This document shows positions 28,449 to 37,220 of a DNA stretch of 64,000 nucleotides, in pieces. Under the pieces are notes generated by a model. It worked only from the letters and a program-made list of their open reading frames with translations, did not search any database and was not told the DNA's origin. This stretch comes from Cognatilysobacter claricitrinus. GTDB taxonomy: Bacteria; Pseudomonadota; Gammaproteobacteria; Xanthomonadales; Xanthomonadaceae. The translations under genes were made by a program, and so were the position numbers. The stretch lies in contig NZ_BAAFZV010000003.1 of assembly GCF_045866565.1 (NCBI RefSeq), positions 310,001 to 374,000 on the forward strand. The letters run 5' to 3'. Position 1 is the stretch's first letter. Each line of letters begins with the position of its first letter.

Positions 28449-29135
28449 ATGTCGCCACGTCCGACGTCGTCCGCCGTCGCCCGCACCGGGGTCGGGCTGG
28501 TCGCCGCGCTGTTCGTCTTCCTGCTCGCGCTGCTGTTCGGCGCCTGGGGCGTGTGGCAGGTCGCGCGCGGCGGACGGCCACCGTCCGACGCCGGCGGGTC
28601 CAACGCCCTCGCGCAACGCGTCGCCACGCTCACCCGGTCGGACCAGGTAAGCCGCGAGGCCAATGCGCGCTTGCAGTCCACCTTGGCCGACCGCGAGGAG
28701 CAGATCGCGCAGCTCAAGGCCGATGTCGACTTCTACGAGCGGCTGGTCGGCGCCACCGGACAGCGCCACGGGCTGAGCGTCCACGACCTGCGCCTGCACC
28801 GGCAGCCGGGCGGGGCATGGCATTTCAGCGCCGTGCTGACGCAGAACCTCGACCGCGCCGCCGTCAGCAGCGGCACGCTGACACTTGCGATCGAAGGCAG
28901 CCAGCAGGGCCGGTTGCGCACGCTCGACTGGGCGTCGCTGCGCCAGCAGCCGCAGGCGCCCGGCGCGCCGTACTCGTTCCGCTACTTCCAGCAGGTCGAC
29001 GGCGATGTCTTCCTGCCCGCGGGATTCACGCCGTCGCGGGTGACCGTGCACCTGCAGCCGCGCGGAGGCGCCGCCGTGGAACGGGCACTGACCTGGGACG
29101 AATCGACCGCCGCGGACACCGGCGTCGCCCGTTGA
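28449..29135 (+). CDS. DUF6776-like membrane-anchored hypothetical protein
   Basis: 228 residues: a single N-terminal membrane helix (about residues 10-33), a short coiled coil (about 55-95, REANARLQSTLADREEQIAQLKADVDFYERL), and a beta-rich C-terminal domain probably in the periplasm. It matches my memory of the DUF6776 group found in Xanthomonadaceae. It lies just upstream of erpA in the same direction, but no link to Fe-S assembly is evident. An upstream ATG at 28398 is less likely. Confidence 0.75.
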   Translation: MSPRPTSSAVARTGVGLVAALFVFLLALLFGAWGVWQVARGGRPPSDAGGSNALAQRVATLTRSDQVSREANARLQSTLADREEQIAQLKADVDFYERLVGATGQRHGLSVHDLRLHRQPGGAWHFSAVLTQNLDRAAVSSGTLTLAIEGSQQGRLRTLDWASLRQQPQAPGAPYSFRYFQQVDGDVFLPAGFTPSRVTVHLQPRGGAAVERALTWDESTAADTGVAR

Positions 29136-29192
29136 ACGCAGCGTCGCTCCGCGTTGGCCGGGCGTTGCGACCGGCGCTGGTATCCTGAGCGC

Positions 29193-29567
29193 ATGGAAAT
29201 GATCGACCTGCCGACGGCGCCGGGCTATCAGTCGCTCGAGCGGCCGCTGGCGTTCACCTCCGCTGCGGCCGCGAAAGTGCGGCAGCTCATCGATGAGGAA
29301 GGCAACGAGTCGCTGAACCTGCGTGTGTACATCCAGGGCGGCGGTTGTTCGGGCTTCCAGTACGGTTTCGAATTCGACGAAGAACGCGGCGAGGACGACC
29401 TCGCGGTGGAAACCGACGGCGTCACCCTCGTCGTCGACCCGCTGAGCCTGCAGTACCTGATGGGCGCGGAAGTCGACTACACGGAAAGCCTGCACGGCGC
29501 GCAGTTCGTGATCCGCAATCCGAACGCGAAGACCACCTGCGGCTGCGGATCCTCGTTCTCGGCATGA
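29193..29567 (+). CDS. erpA: iron-sulfur cluster insertion protein (A-type carrier)
   Basis: A-type carrier that delivers [4Fe-4S] or [2Fe-2S] clusters to apoproteins. The 124 residues have the three ligand cysteines: GGGCSGFQYGF and TTCGCGSSF. FTSAAAAKVRQLI and the overall length match ErpA. It overlaps nudC by four bases (ATGA), so the two are translated together. Confidence 0.95.
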   Translation: MEMIDLPTAPGYQSLERPLAFTSAAAAKVRQLIDEEGNESLNLRVYIQGGGCSGFQYGFEFDEERGEDDLAVETDGVTLVVDPLSLQYLMGAEVDYTESLHGAQFVIRNPNAKTTCGCGSSFSA

Positions 29568-30475
29568 CGCCCCTGTCCGGCGCGCCGTACTCGCTCGTCG
29601 GAGAGAACCCTTGTGTCGCGCCGCTGGATCGCGCCGAGCATCTGCGCGGCGATGCGAGCGCGCTGGCAGCGCTCTGGCGCGATGGCCACGTGCTGCGCCT
29701 GGATGGCGAGGGACGCGCCGCCATCGATGCATCGGGCAGTGCGGCGGTAACGCGTGGCGATGCATTGCGTACGTCGCACGACGGCGCGTACTTCCTCGGG
29801 CTGGACGCGCGCGGCGAAGGATGGTTTGCGCAGACGCACGCCGATCTCGGCGATGCGCGCGTCGACCTGCGCACCGCGGCGGCGACATGGCCACTCACCG
29901 AAGCCAGCGCGTTCGCGACTGCGCATGCCCTGCACCACTGGCATCTGCGCCATCGCTATTGCGGAAGCTGTGGCGGGGACGTGGACTTCGTGCGCGCCGG
30001 TTGGCTCGGCCGCTGCCTGCGGTGCACACGCGAGCATTACCCGCGCACCGATCCCGCGGTCATCGTGGCGGTCGGCGAGGGCACGCGGCTGTTACTCGGT
30101 CGACAGGCGAGCTGGCCGGCGAAGCGCCATTCGTTGATCGCCGGTTTCGTCGAGCCGGGCGAAACGTTGGAGCAGGCCGTCGTACGCGAAGTGATGGAAG
30201 AGACCGGCGTGCACGTGCTCGCCTGTCGTTATCTTGGCTCGCAGCCGTGGCCGTTCCCGACGTCGCTGATGATCGGCTTCATCGCGGTGGCGCGCGCCGG
30301 CGAAGTACGCGTCAGCGATGAGCTCGAGCATGCGCGCTGGTTCGAGCGCGATGAGATCGTCGAAGCGCTTGCCGCCGAAGCGCGCGGCGACACCGAGAGC
30401 GCGCTGCTGATGCCGCCCGCGCGCTTGTCGATCGCGCACTGGCTGCTGCGCGAATGGCTGGAAGCGACGGCCTGA
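29564..30475 (+). CDS. nudC: NAD(+) diphosphatase, NudC type
   Basis: Cleaves NADH/NAD+ and, in E. coli, removes NAD caps from RNA. The N-terminal domain is variable. A four-Cys zinc ribbon (YCGSCGG...CLRCTREHYPR) is complete. The Nudix box is GFVEPGETLEQAVVREVMEETGV, followed by the NudC signature SQPWPFPTSLMIGF. At 303 residues the length is somewhat above E. coli NudC (257), because of a longer N-terminal part. The ATG overlaps the erpA stop. Confidence 0.93.
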   Translation: MTPLSGAPYSLVGENPCVAPLDRAEHLRGDASALAALWRDGHVLRLDGEGRAAIDASGSAAVTRGDALRTSHDGAYFLGLDARGEGWFAQTHADLGDARVDLRTAAATWPLTEASAFATAHALHHWHLRHRYCGSCGGDVDFVRAGWLGRCLRCTREHYPRTDPAVIVAVGEGTRLLLGRQASWPAKRHSLIAGFVEPGETLEQAVVREVMEETGVHVLACRYLGSQPWPFPTSLMIGFIAVARAGEVRVSDELEHARWFERDEIVEALAAEARGDTESALLMPPARLSIAHWLLREWLEATA

Positions 30476-30889
30476 TCAGCCCGGTGCGAGCGCCGTGAAC
30501 GGCGCACACGGCAGATTGCGCAACACACCGAAGACGAGCGCGGCCGCGATCCACAGCCGGCCATCGAACGCGATGCGACGTGTCGCACCCTGCAGAACAC
30601 GCCGATGCGTGGCCTGCTCGAACGCGAACAGCGCCAGCACGGGCAAGCCGATCAGAGCGAGCACGTTCATCGACGCCGCGGTCGCGATGTCGCCATGCAC
30701 CACTGCATGCAGCATGCGCGTCATGCCGCAGCCCGGGCAGTAGAGGCCGGTGACTGCGTGGAAGAGGCAGCCCGGGAACGGGCTCGTCGCGGCGTTCGGA
30801 TCGAAGCGGTAGAGCAGCCCGACGCCCGCGACCGCCGCCGCGCCGAGCGCGGTTACGGTCATGGTGCGTCGGGCGTCGATCGCGTTCAT
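30476..30889 (-). CDS. DUF2752-family membrane protein
   Basis: 137 residues with three hydrophobic segments and the family signature FPGCLFHAVTGLYCPGCGMTRMLHAV. The function is unknown. Its ATG overlaps the stop of the CD225-like gene by four bases. The two families often occur side by side, which hints at a shared membrane role. Confidence 0.85.
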   Translation of the reverse strand: MNAIDARRTMTVTALGAAAVAGVGLLYRFDPNAATSPFPGCLFHAVTGLYCPGCGMTRMLHAVVHGDIATAASMNVLALIGLPVLALFAFEQATHRRVLQGATRRIAFDGRLWIAAALVFGVLRNLPCAPFTALAPG

Positions 30890-31251
30890 CGATGCTGCAT
30901 GGACTGCAGTTGCTGCATCGTTTCCATGTAATGGGCGGCGCCACCGGTGATCACCCAGATCAGGTTGCAGATGATGCCGACTGCAACCAGGCCGGTGCCG
31001 ATCCAGCACCACAGCTTGGCGGCGTCCGAATTACGCTTGGCTTCCGCAAAGTCGCCACGGTCGAGCGCGCTGTTGACCTTGCTGGCGAACACGATGCCGA
31101 CGATGCCCGGAATCGAGCCGACGATGCAGCACAGGCAGAGGCCGAGGATCGTCACGACGATCGACCACGCCATGTAATTCGGCGTCGGAACGCCACCCGC
31201 CTGCGGCGGCATCGGCGACGGGGGCGGCATTACGGGCGGTGGTGTACTCAT
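30886..31251 (-). CDS. CD225/dispanin-family small membrane protein
   Basis: 121 residues: a Pro-rich N-terminus (MSTPPPVMPPPSPMPP), then two hydrophobic segments with the dispanin loop between them (IVFASKVNSALDRGDFAEAKRNSDAAKLW). Bacterial members have no known function; in animals the fold acts in membrane fusion control. First gene of a two-gene unit with DUF2752. Confidence 0.86.
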   Translation of the reverse strand: MSTPPPVMPPPSPMPPQAGGVPTPNYMAWSIVVTILGLCLCCIVGSIPGIVGIVFASKVNSALDRGDFAEAKRNSDAAKLWCWIGTGLVAVGIICNLIWVITGGAAHYMETMQQLQSMQHR

Positions 31252-31318
31252 TGCGGGTCGTCCTTATCGGTGCGGGTCGGAACTGCGATATCGAGGTCGA
31301 TGCTAGCAGGCGGGCCGA

Positions 31319-33214
31319 TCAGGCCGCGCTGCCGCGAAGCATGCGGACACGCGCTTCGAGCGAATCGGCCGTCGCCACGGCGCCGTCGACCGGTGCATCG
31401 GCGACGACATCCACATGCGCGCGGAAACGGCGCGGCAGGCGTGCGCGGCCTAGGCGATCATCCCGACGGCTCCACATGCTCGACCACATGCCACGCAGCG
31501 CCATCGGCACCACCGGCACCGGCCGGCGTTCGAGGATCTTCTCGACGCCCGACTTGAACGCGGCGATCTCGCCATCCTTGGTCAACCCACCTTCGGGAAA
31601 GATGCCGACCAGCTCGCCCTCGGCAAGCGCGGCATCGATCTCGTCGAAGGCCTTCTGCATCAACGCGGGATCCTCGCGCGCGCCAGCGATTGGAATCGCC
31701 TTCGCGGTGCGAAAGATCCAGCGCAGCAGTGGCGCGTTGAAGATGCGGTAGTACATGACGAAGCGCACCGGCCTCGGAATGCTGCCGGCCAGGATCAGCG
31801 CGTCCATGAAACTCACGTGGTTGCAGACGATCAGCGCCGCGCCTTCATCGGGAATGCGCTCGATGCCGGTTGCGCGCAAGCGGTACAGCGAGCGCACCAG
31901 CACCCAGCTGAGGAAGCGCATCGCGAATTCCGGAACGATCGTGAGGATCCAGATCATCACCAGCGCATTCGCAATGGCGAGCGCGAGGAACAGCTGCGGG
32001 ATCGTCCAGGCCAGCCAGCGCTGCAGCGCGATCGCGCTCAACGCGGCAATCACAATGAACACCGAGTTCTGGATGTTCATCGCCGCGATCACGCGCGACA
32101 GCTCGGCCTTCGGCGTGCGGCTCTGGATCAGTGCGAACAGCGGCACCACGAAGATGCCGGCCGACAGACCGACGCCGGCCAGTGCGATCGCAATGCGCAC
32201 GCCGCCCGGCGCGGCGAGGAACTCGCGCAAGCCCAAGCCGGCAACGGGCGGCGCACCGGTGCGCGCGAAATAAAGATCGAGCAGGAAGGCCGTGATGCCG
32301 AACGCACCCACCGGCACGAGTCCGATTTCGACCGTGCGCGCCGACAGTTTTTCGCACAGCACCGAACCCACGCCGGTGCCGACCGAGAACAAAGCGAGCG
32401 CGAACAGGTACAGCGCGCCGTTGCCGAGGTTCACGTCCGCATACGCCGGCAATTGCGACGTGAGCATCGTACCGACGAACCAGAACCACGACACGCCGAG
32501 GATGGAGTTGCGCACCGCGAGCTGCTTGCGCGCCATGCGGATGATGCGCAGCGATTCGGGGAACGGATTGAAGCTGATGCGCAGGTCCGGCGCGTTGGCG
32601 TCGGAACGCGGAATCGAACGGCTCGTCACGTAGCCGAGCGCCGCGAGCAGCAACACCGCACCGGCCGCGATCATCGGTGCTTGCGCATGGCCCATCGCGA
32701 AGATGCCGCCACCTGCGAGCATGCCGAGCAGGATCGCCACCGACGTGCCCATCTCCACAAGGCCATTGCCGCCGGTGAGCTCCTGCGGTTCGAGCACCGC
32801 GGGCAGGATCGAATACTTCACCGGCCCGAACAGCGTGGCGTGCACGCCGGTGAGGAACAGCGCGGCCATCAGCACCGGCAGGCTCTTGAGCGCGAAGCCG
32901 GTCGCCGCTACCGCCATCACCGCGATGCCGAACAGGTTGACCGCCCGGATCAGTCGCGACTTCTCGTACTTCTCCGCGATCTGCCCCGCGAGTGCGGAGA
33001 ACAGGAAGAACGGGACGATGAAGATCGCCGGCGCGAGGTTGGCGTACAGCGTGGTCTGCGCCGTGCCGACTGCGAGGAACGCGAGCAGCCCGATGATCGC
33101 CTGGCGGTACACGTTGTCGTTGAACGCGCCGATCGCCTGCGTCGCGAAGAACGGTGCGAACCGTCGCTGGCCGAGAAGCTCGAACTGCGAATGCTGTTTG
33201 ACGTCAGGCGCCAT
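31319..33214 (-). CDS. MFS lysophospholipid transporter fused to a PlsC-type acyltransferase
   Basis: A 631-residue fusion. Residues 1-415 are a 12-segment major-facilitator transporter like LplT (FFATQAIGAFNDNVYRQA), which flips lysophospholipids inward. Residues 430-610 are a PlsC acyltransferase with NHVSFMDALILAG (the HX4D site) and VGIFPEGGLTKDG. Together they would import and re-acylate lysophospholipids. The acyl-ACP synthetase domain found in Aas-type proteins is absent, so activated acyl groups must come from elsewhere. The family calls are firm; the coupled pathway is inference. Confidence 0.88.
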   Translation of the reverse strand: MAPDVKQHSQFELLGQRRFAPFFATQAIGAFNDNVYRQAIIGLLAFLAVGTAQTTLYANLAPAIFIVPFFLFSALAGQIAEKYEKSRLIRAVNLFGIAVMAVAATGFALKSLPVLMAALFLTGVHATLFGPVKYSILPAVLEPQELTGGNGLVEMGTSVAILLGMLAGGGIFAMGHAQAPMIAAGAVLLLAALGYVTSRSIPRSDANAPDLRISFNPFPESLRIIRMARKQLAVRNSILGVSWFWFVGTMLTSQLPAYADVNLGNGALYLFALALFSVGTGVGSVLCEKLSARTVEIGLVPVGAFGITAFLLDLYFARTGAPPVAGLGLREFLAAPGGVRIAIALAGVGLSAGIFVVPLFALIQSRTPKAELSRVIAAMNIQNSVFIVIAALSAIALQRWLAWTIPQLFLALAIANALVMIWILTIVPEFAMRFLSWVLVRSLYRLRATGIERIPDEGAALIVCNHVSFMDALILAGSIPRPVRFVMYYRIFNAPLLRWIFRTAKAIPIAGAREDPALMQKAFDEIDAALAEGELVGIFPEGGLTKDGEIAAFKSGVEKILERRPVPVVPMALRGMWSSMWSRRDDRLGRARLPRRFRAHVDVVADAPVDGAVATADSLEARVRMLRGSAA

Positions 33215-33342
33215 GCGACGTGGTCTCCCCGGGACGCCGGGAGCCTAGCAGAGCGGCTGCGGCATGCGGCCGCGCGCGTTGCCATCACGCCCCAGCGCCT
33301 AGCGTGCGCATCCGCGGCGTCTTGCCGACACAGGAGTTCACG

Positions 33343-35772
33343 ATGGCGACTAAGAAGACCGCCGGCCGCAAGCCGACCCGCACCGCCTCCGGCAAGGCCG
33401 CCGCCACCGGCGGCAAGGCCGCGTCGCGCAAGACCGACAGCGGGAGCGCGAAGGGCACGCCCAGCGGCACCGGCGACGCGCTCGCGGAAAAAATGGCGCA
33501 GACGCAGAAGGCCGCTGCGGCAATGCCGACGAACGCCACCAAGCCCGCGGAATTCGCCAAGCGCGGCGCGATGCCGGACGCGCCGGAGGGCGCGCACGTC
33601 GACATCGATCCCGCGGTGGGCGGCAGCACGCTCAGCGAACTGAACGTCAACGACAAGGTCGGCGCACCGGCGGGACTGGGTGAGAACCCGACGGTCGATC
33701 CGCTCGATCGCGTGCGCGTCGATTCGTCCGGCCAGGTGCTCACCACCAATCAGGGCGTGCCGGTTTCGGACAACCAGAGTTCGCTGAAGGCCGGCGTGCG
33801 CGGGCCGTCGCTGCTGAAGGATTTCATCCTCCGCGAGAAGATCACCCACTTCGACCACGAGCGCATTCCCGAGCGCATCGTGCACGCGCGTGGCTCCGGC
33901 GCGCACGGTTTCTTCGAGTGCTACGAGCCGCTTACCGATCTCACCATGGCCGCGCCGTTCCAGGGCAAGGGCAAGCGCACGCCGGTGTTCGTGCGCTTCT
34001 CCACCGTCGCCGGCGAACGCGGCAGCAAGGACACCGCGCGCGACGTTCGCGGTTTCGCGGTGAAGTTCTATACCGAGCAGGGCAACTGGGATCTCGTCGG
34101 CAACAATATCCCGGTATTCTTCATCCAGGACGCGATGAAGTTCCCCGACCTCGTGCACGCGGTGAAGCCCGAGCCGCACCACGCGATGCCACAGGCCGCG
34201 AGCGCACACGACACGTTCTGGGATTTCGTGTCGCTGATGCCCGAATCCACGCACATGCTGATGTGGGCGATGAGCGACCGCGCGATTCCGCGCAGCTATC
34301 GCACCATGCAGGGCTTCGGCGTGCACACCTTCCGCATGGTCAATGCGAAGGGACGCGCGGTGTTCGTGAAGTTCCACTGGACGCCTGTACTCGGCACGCA
34401 TTCGCTGGTATGGGACGAGGCCGTCAAGATTTCGGGCGCCGATCCCGACTTCCACCGTCGGGATCTGTGGGAAGCGATCGAAGCCGGGCAATACCCGGAA
34501 TACGAGCTCGGCCTGCAGGTGTTCACCGAAGCGCAGGCGGAGGAATTCAGCTTCGACGTGCTCGACGCCACCAAGCTCATTCCCGAGGAACTCGTTCCCG
34601 TGCAACCGGTCGGTCGCCTCGTGCTCGATCGCAATCCGGACAACTTCTTCGCCGAGACCGAACAGGTCGCGTTCTGCACGGCGCACGTCGTGCCCGGTAT
34701 CGACTTCAGCAACGATCCGCTGCTGGCCGGCCGCATCCATTCGTATGTCGATACGCAGATCACGCGACTCGGCGGGCCGAACTTCCACGAGATCCCGATC
34801 AATTCGCCGATCGCGCCGGTGCACAACAACCAGCGCGACGGCATGCATCGCCAGGCCATCCATCGCGGGCGCGTGTCGTACGAACCCAACAGCCTTGGCG
34901 GCGGTTGCCCGTTCCAGGCGGGTGCGGCGGGCTTCGTCGCATTCCCCGAACCGATCGAAGCCAACGAAGTGCGCGGCAAGCCGGAGAAGTTCGCGGAACA
35001 CTTCAACCAGGCGCGGCTGTTCTTCGACAGCCAGACGCCGGTCGAACAGGCGCACATCATCGCGGCGTTCCGTTTCGAGCTGTCCAAGGTCGGCGTGCCC
35101 GCGATCCGCGAGCGCGTGGTGTCGATGCTGGCGAATGTTTCGGACGCGCTAGCAGAAGGCGTCGCGGAAGGTCTCGGCATGGACGTGCCGGCGCCGATGC
35201 CACGCGTGCTCGCCAAGCCGCCGAAGCCGGAAGTCGCGTCGTCCGATGCGTTGTCGCTGCTCGCGCGCCCGGGCGACGGCAGCATCCGCACGCGACAGAT
35301 CGCGCTGGTGGTGGCGGACGGCGTGGACGGCGCGACGATCAGTGCGCTGCAGGCCGGCCTGCTCGACGAAGGCGCGGTGCCGCGTCTGGTCGCGCCCCGC
35401 ATCGGACCGGTGCGCACGTCCGACGGCGTAGCGCTGGATGCCGACGCCTCGCTCGAGAACGAACCCGCGTTCCTGTTCGATGCGATCGTGCTGCCGGACG
35501 GCGCGACGGCGGTCGACACGCTGCTCGCCAACGGCCACGCGCTCGCCGGCCTGAAGGACCAGTACCGCCACTGCAAGACCATCCTCGCGCTCGGCGATTC
35601 GCGCCGGCTGATCGACGCCGCCGGCCTGCCGACCGACCTGCCCGACGGCACGCCCGACCCGGGCCTGTTGCTGATGGACAGCGGCGACGTCGACGATGCG
35701 CTCGAGGCGTTCGTGCAGGCCGTGGCCATGCATCGCCACTGGGATCGCGAGACCGACCCGCCGCGGGTGTAA
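33343..35772 (+). CDS. katE: large-subunit catalase (HPII type)
   Basis: Breaks hydrogen peroxide into water and oxygen. 809 residues with a Lys/Ala-rich, disordered N-terminal extension (about 1-110), the catalase core (distal His near 181 in ERIVHARGSGAHGFF; NIPVFFIQDAMKFPD; proximal Tyr near 468 in YVDTQITRLGGPNFHEIPIN) and a C-terminal flavodoxin/DJ-1-like domain (about 640-800). CAGGAG lies 6 bases before ATG 33343. The N-terminal tail resembles histone-like basic tails. Confidence 0.94.
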   Translation: MATKKTAGRKPTRTASGKAAATGGKAASRKTDSGSAKGTPSGTGDALAEKMAQTQKAAAAMPTNATKPAEFAKRGAMPDAPEGAHVDIDPAVGGSTLSELNVNDKVGAPAGLGENPTVDPLDRVRVDSSGQVLTTNQGVPVSDNQSSLKAGVRGPSLLKDFILREKITHFDHERIPERIVHARGSGAHGFFECYEPLTDLTMAAPFQGKGKRTPVFVRFSTVAGERGSKDTARDVRGFAVKFYTEQGNWDLVGNNIPVFFIQDAMKFPDLVHAVKPEPHHAMPQAASAHDTFWDFVSLMPESTHMLMWAMSDRAIPRSYRTMQGFGVHTFRMVNAKGRAVFVKFHWTPVLGTHSLVWDEAVKISGADPDFHRRDLWEAIEAGQYPEYELGLQVFTEAQAEEFSFDVLDATKLIPEELVPVQPVGRLVLDRNPDNFFAETEQVAFCTAHVVPGIDFSNDPLLAGRIHSYVDTQITRLGGPNFHEIPINSPIAPVHNNQRDGMHRQAIHRGRVSYEPNSLGGGCPFQAGAAGFVAFPEPIEANEVRGKPEKFAEHFNQARLFFDSQTPVEQAHIIAAFRFELSKVGVPAIRERVVSMLANVSDALAEGVAEGLGMDVPAPMPRVLAKPPKPEVASSDALSLLARPGDGSIRTRQIALVVADGVDGATISALQAGLLDEGAVPRLVAPRIGPVRTSDGVALDADASLENEPAFLFDAIVLPDGATAVDTLLANGHALAGLKDQYRHCKTILALGDSRRLIDAAGLPTDLPDGTPDPGLLLMDSGDVDDALEAFVQAVAMHRHWDRETDPPRV

Positions 35773-35779
35773 GCGCCAC

Positions 35780-35805
35780 GTTCGCGTTGAACTGCCGACG
35801 CGAAC
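35780..35805 (+). terminator. hairpin after katE
   Basis: GTTCGCGT, 10-base loop, ACGCGAAC: a perfect 8-bp stem 7 bases after the katE stop. There is no U-tract, so termination is an inference. Confidence 0.4.
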
Positions 35806-35934
35806 CCGGCGAACGACGCGCTCACCGTGACCCGCGGGCGCGCGTCGCATCCCGCGTGCCGATGGACGGCATCCGCCGCTGTCGTCGCCATCGGATGATC
35901 CCCGGCGCGCGATCCGCGCATCCAGGGGACTTCC

Positions 35935-36339
35935 ATGAAGGGCACGCTATTCCTGCGCACCGGCATCCTGCTCCTGCTGGGCGGCGTCGTGATGGGCATG
36001 GTCATGGGCATGCGCGAAGACTTCACCTACGCGCCGGTGCACGCCCACCTCAACCTCGTCGGCGGCGTGCTGATGATGGTGGCCGGCCTGTTCTACAACG
36101 CGCGGCCGGACCTCGCCGGCCGCATGGTCACCGCGCACTACGTCACCCACACGTTGGGCGCGGTGCTGCTGCCGATCGGCATCTACGGTTCGATCGCCGG
36201 CCGCGCGTGGGCAGGCCCGGTCGTGGGTCCGGGTTCGCTGCTGGTTCTGCTGGCGCTGATCCTGTTCGCGGTGAACCTGTTCAGGCGCGTGCCGCAGGCG
36301 GTAGCCGCCGGCACGCTCGATAGCGCGCGCGTTCCGTAG
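35935..36339 (+). CDS. small four-helix membrane protein, haem-copper-oxidase-like
   Basis: 134 residues with four hydrophobic segments. The start of the second segment, FTYAPVHAHLNLVGGVLMMVAG, resembles a single helix pair of cytochrome-oxidase subunit I, and TAHYVTHTLGAVLLPIG has two more His. It could bind haem or be a relic domain, but no full oxidase is present. Function unknown. It sits alone between katE and a small membrane-protein gene. Confidence 0.65.
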   Translation: MKGTLFLRTGILLLLGGVVMGMVMGMREDFTYAPVHAHLNLVGGVLMMVAGLFYNARPDLAGRMVTAHYVTHTLGAVLLPIGIYGSIAGRAWAGPVVGPGSLLVLLALILFAVNLFRRVPQAVAAGTLDSARVP

Positions 36340-36355
36340 GGCAGCCCGATCGACG

Positions 36356-36382
36356 CGCCCGGCCGCCCGCAGCGGCCGGGCG
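36356..36382 (+). terminator. GC-rich hairpin after the four-helix membrane protein gene
   Basis: CGCCCGGCCGC, loop CCGCA, GCGGCCGGGCG: a perfect 11-bp stem 16 bases after the stop codon and 31 bases before the next ATG. No U-tract follows. Confidence 0.45.
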
Positions 36383-36413
36383 TAACACTCCTTACACCGG
36401 CCGACGGGTATCC

Positions 36414-36707
36414 ATGCTCCCCATGCGCTTTCTCGACGCCGAACTCCGCCCCATCGCCCCCACCGACGCCCTGTCGCCGCTGGTGACCGCCGCCGCGATC
36501 AGCGGCATGACCGCGCTGCTCAGCCTCGCGGTCGGCAGCGGCATGGCGATCGCACTTCAGCTGTTCCCCGGTGTGTTCATCGGTGCCTTGCTGGCGCAGG
36601 CCGGCGTGTCGCCCATGCGCACGCCGCGCGCGATGCTCGTCTGCCTGCCGGTGATCGGTTTGCTGATGGCCGGAAGCGCGGAGCTCGCCGGCGCGCTGGT
36701 GCCCTGA
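36414..36707 (+). CDS. small hypothetical membrane protein, 97 aa
   Basis: Three hydrophobic segments (about residues 23-48, 50-62 and 72-96). Start ATG 36414 (MLPMRFLDAEL); the second ATG at 36423 is equally possible. No family is recognised. It may be independent of neighbours, given the hairpin just before it. Confidence 0.55.
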   Translation: MLPMRFLDAELRPIAPTDALSPLVTAAAISGMTALLSLAVGSGMAIALQLFPGVFIGALLAQAGVSPMRTPRAMLVCLPVIGLLMAGSAELAGALVP

Positions 36708-36761
36708 CGGGGTAGCCGCACCATCACGGTCGGCGTCGACCCACCACCGCGCCGCGCGTCA

Positions 36762-37220
36762 TCAGCGACGTCGCGCCAACCAGCGATCAATGCCCGCCGC
36801 GAACGCCTGCCGGTCGCGCGCATGGAACGGCGCCGGCCCACCGGTCTGCAGCCCGGCACCGCGCAACTCGTCCATGAAGTTCCGCATCGACAGCCGCTCG
36901 GCGATCGTGTCCTTCGTGTACGCCTCGCCACGCGGATTGATCGCGGTGGCGCCGGCCTCGATCACGCGCGCCGCCAGCGGAATGTCCTGCGTCACCACCA
37001 GATCGCCGGCACGTACCTGCGATGCGATCTCGGTATCGGCCACGTCCGGCCCCTGCGGCACCTGGATCGCGCGCAGCCATGGCGACGTCGGCAGCCTGAT
37101 CCATTGATTCGCGACGAACACCACGTGCACCTGCGCGCGATTCGCCGCACGTACCAGGATGTCGCGGATCGGGCCCGGACACGCGTCCGCGTCCACCCAG
37201 ATGCGCGCTGCGTCGCTCAC
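36762..37220 (-). CDS. YaiI/YqxD family (DUF188) protein
   Basis: 152 residues with the family start IWVDADACPGPIRDILVRAA and later GDLVVTQDIPLA, TKDTIAERLSMRNFMDELR and TGGPAPF. The Asp residues suggest a PIN-like nuclease fold, but no reaction is proven. The GTG start overlaps the dbpA stop (GTGA), so it is coupled to the helicase gene, an order that could point to RNA metabolism. Confidence 0.9.
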   Translation of the reverse strand: MSDAARIWVDADACPGPIRDILVRAANRAQVHVVFVANQWIRLPTSPWLRAIQVPQGPDVADTEIASQVRAGDLVVTQDIPLAARVIEAGATAINPRGEAYTKDTIAERLSMRNFMDELRGAGLQTGGPAPFHARDRQAFAAGIDRWLARRR

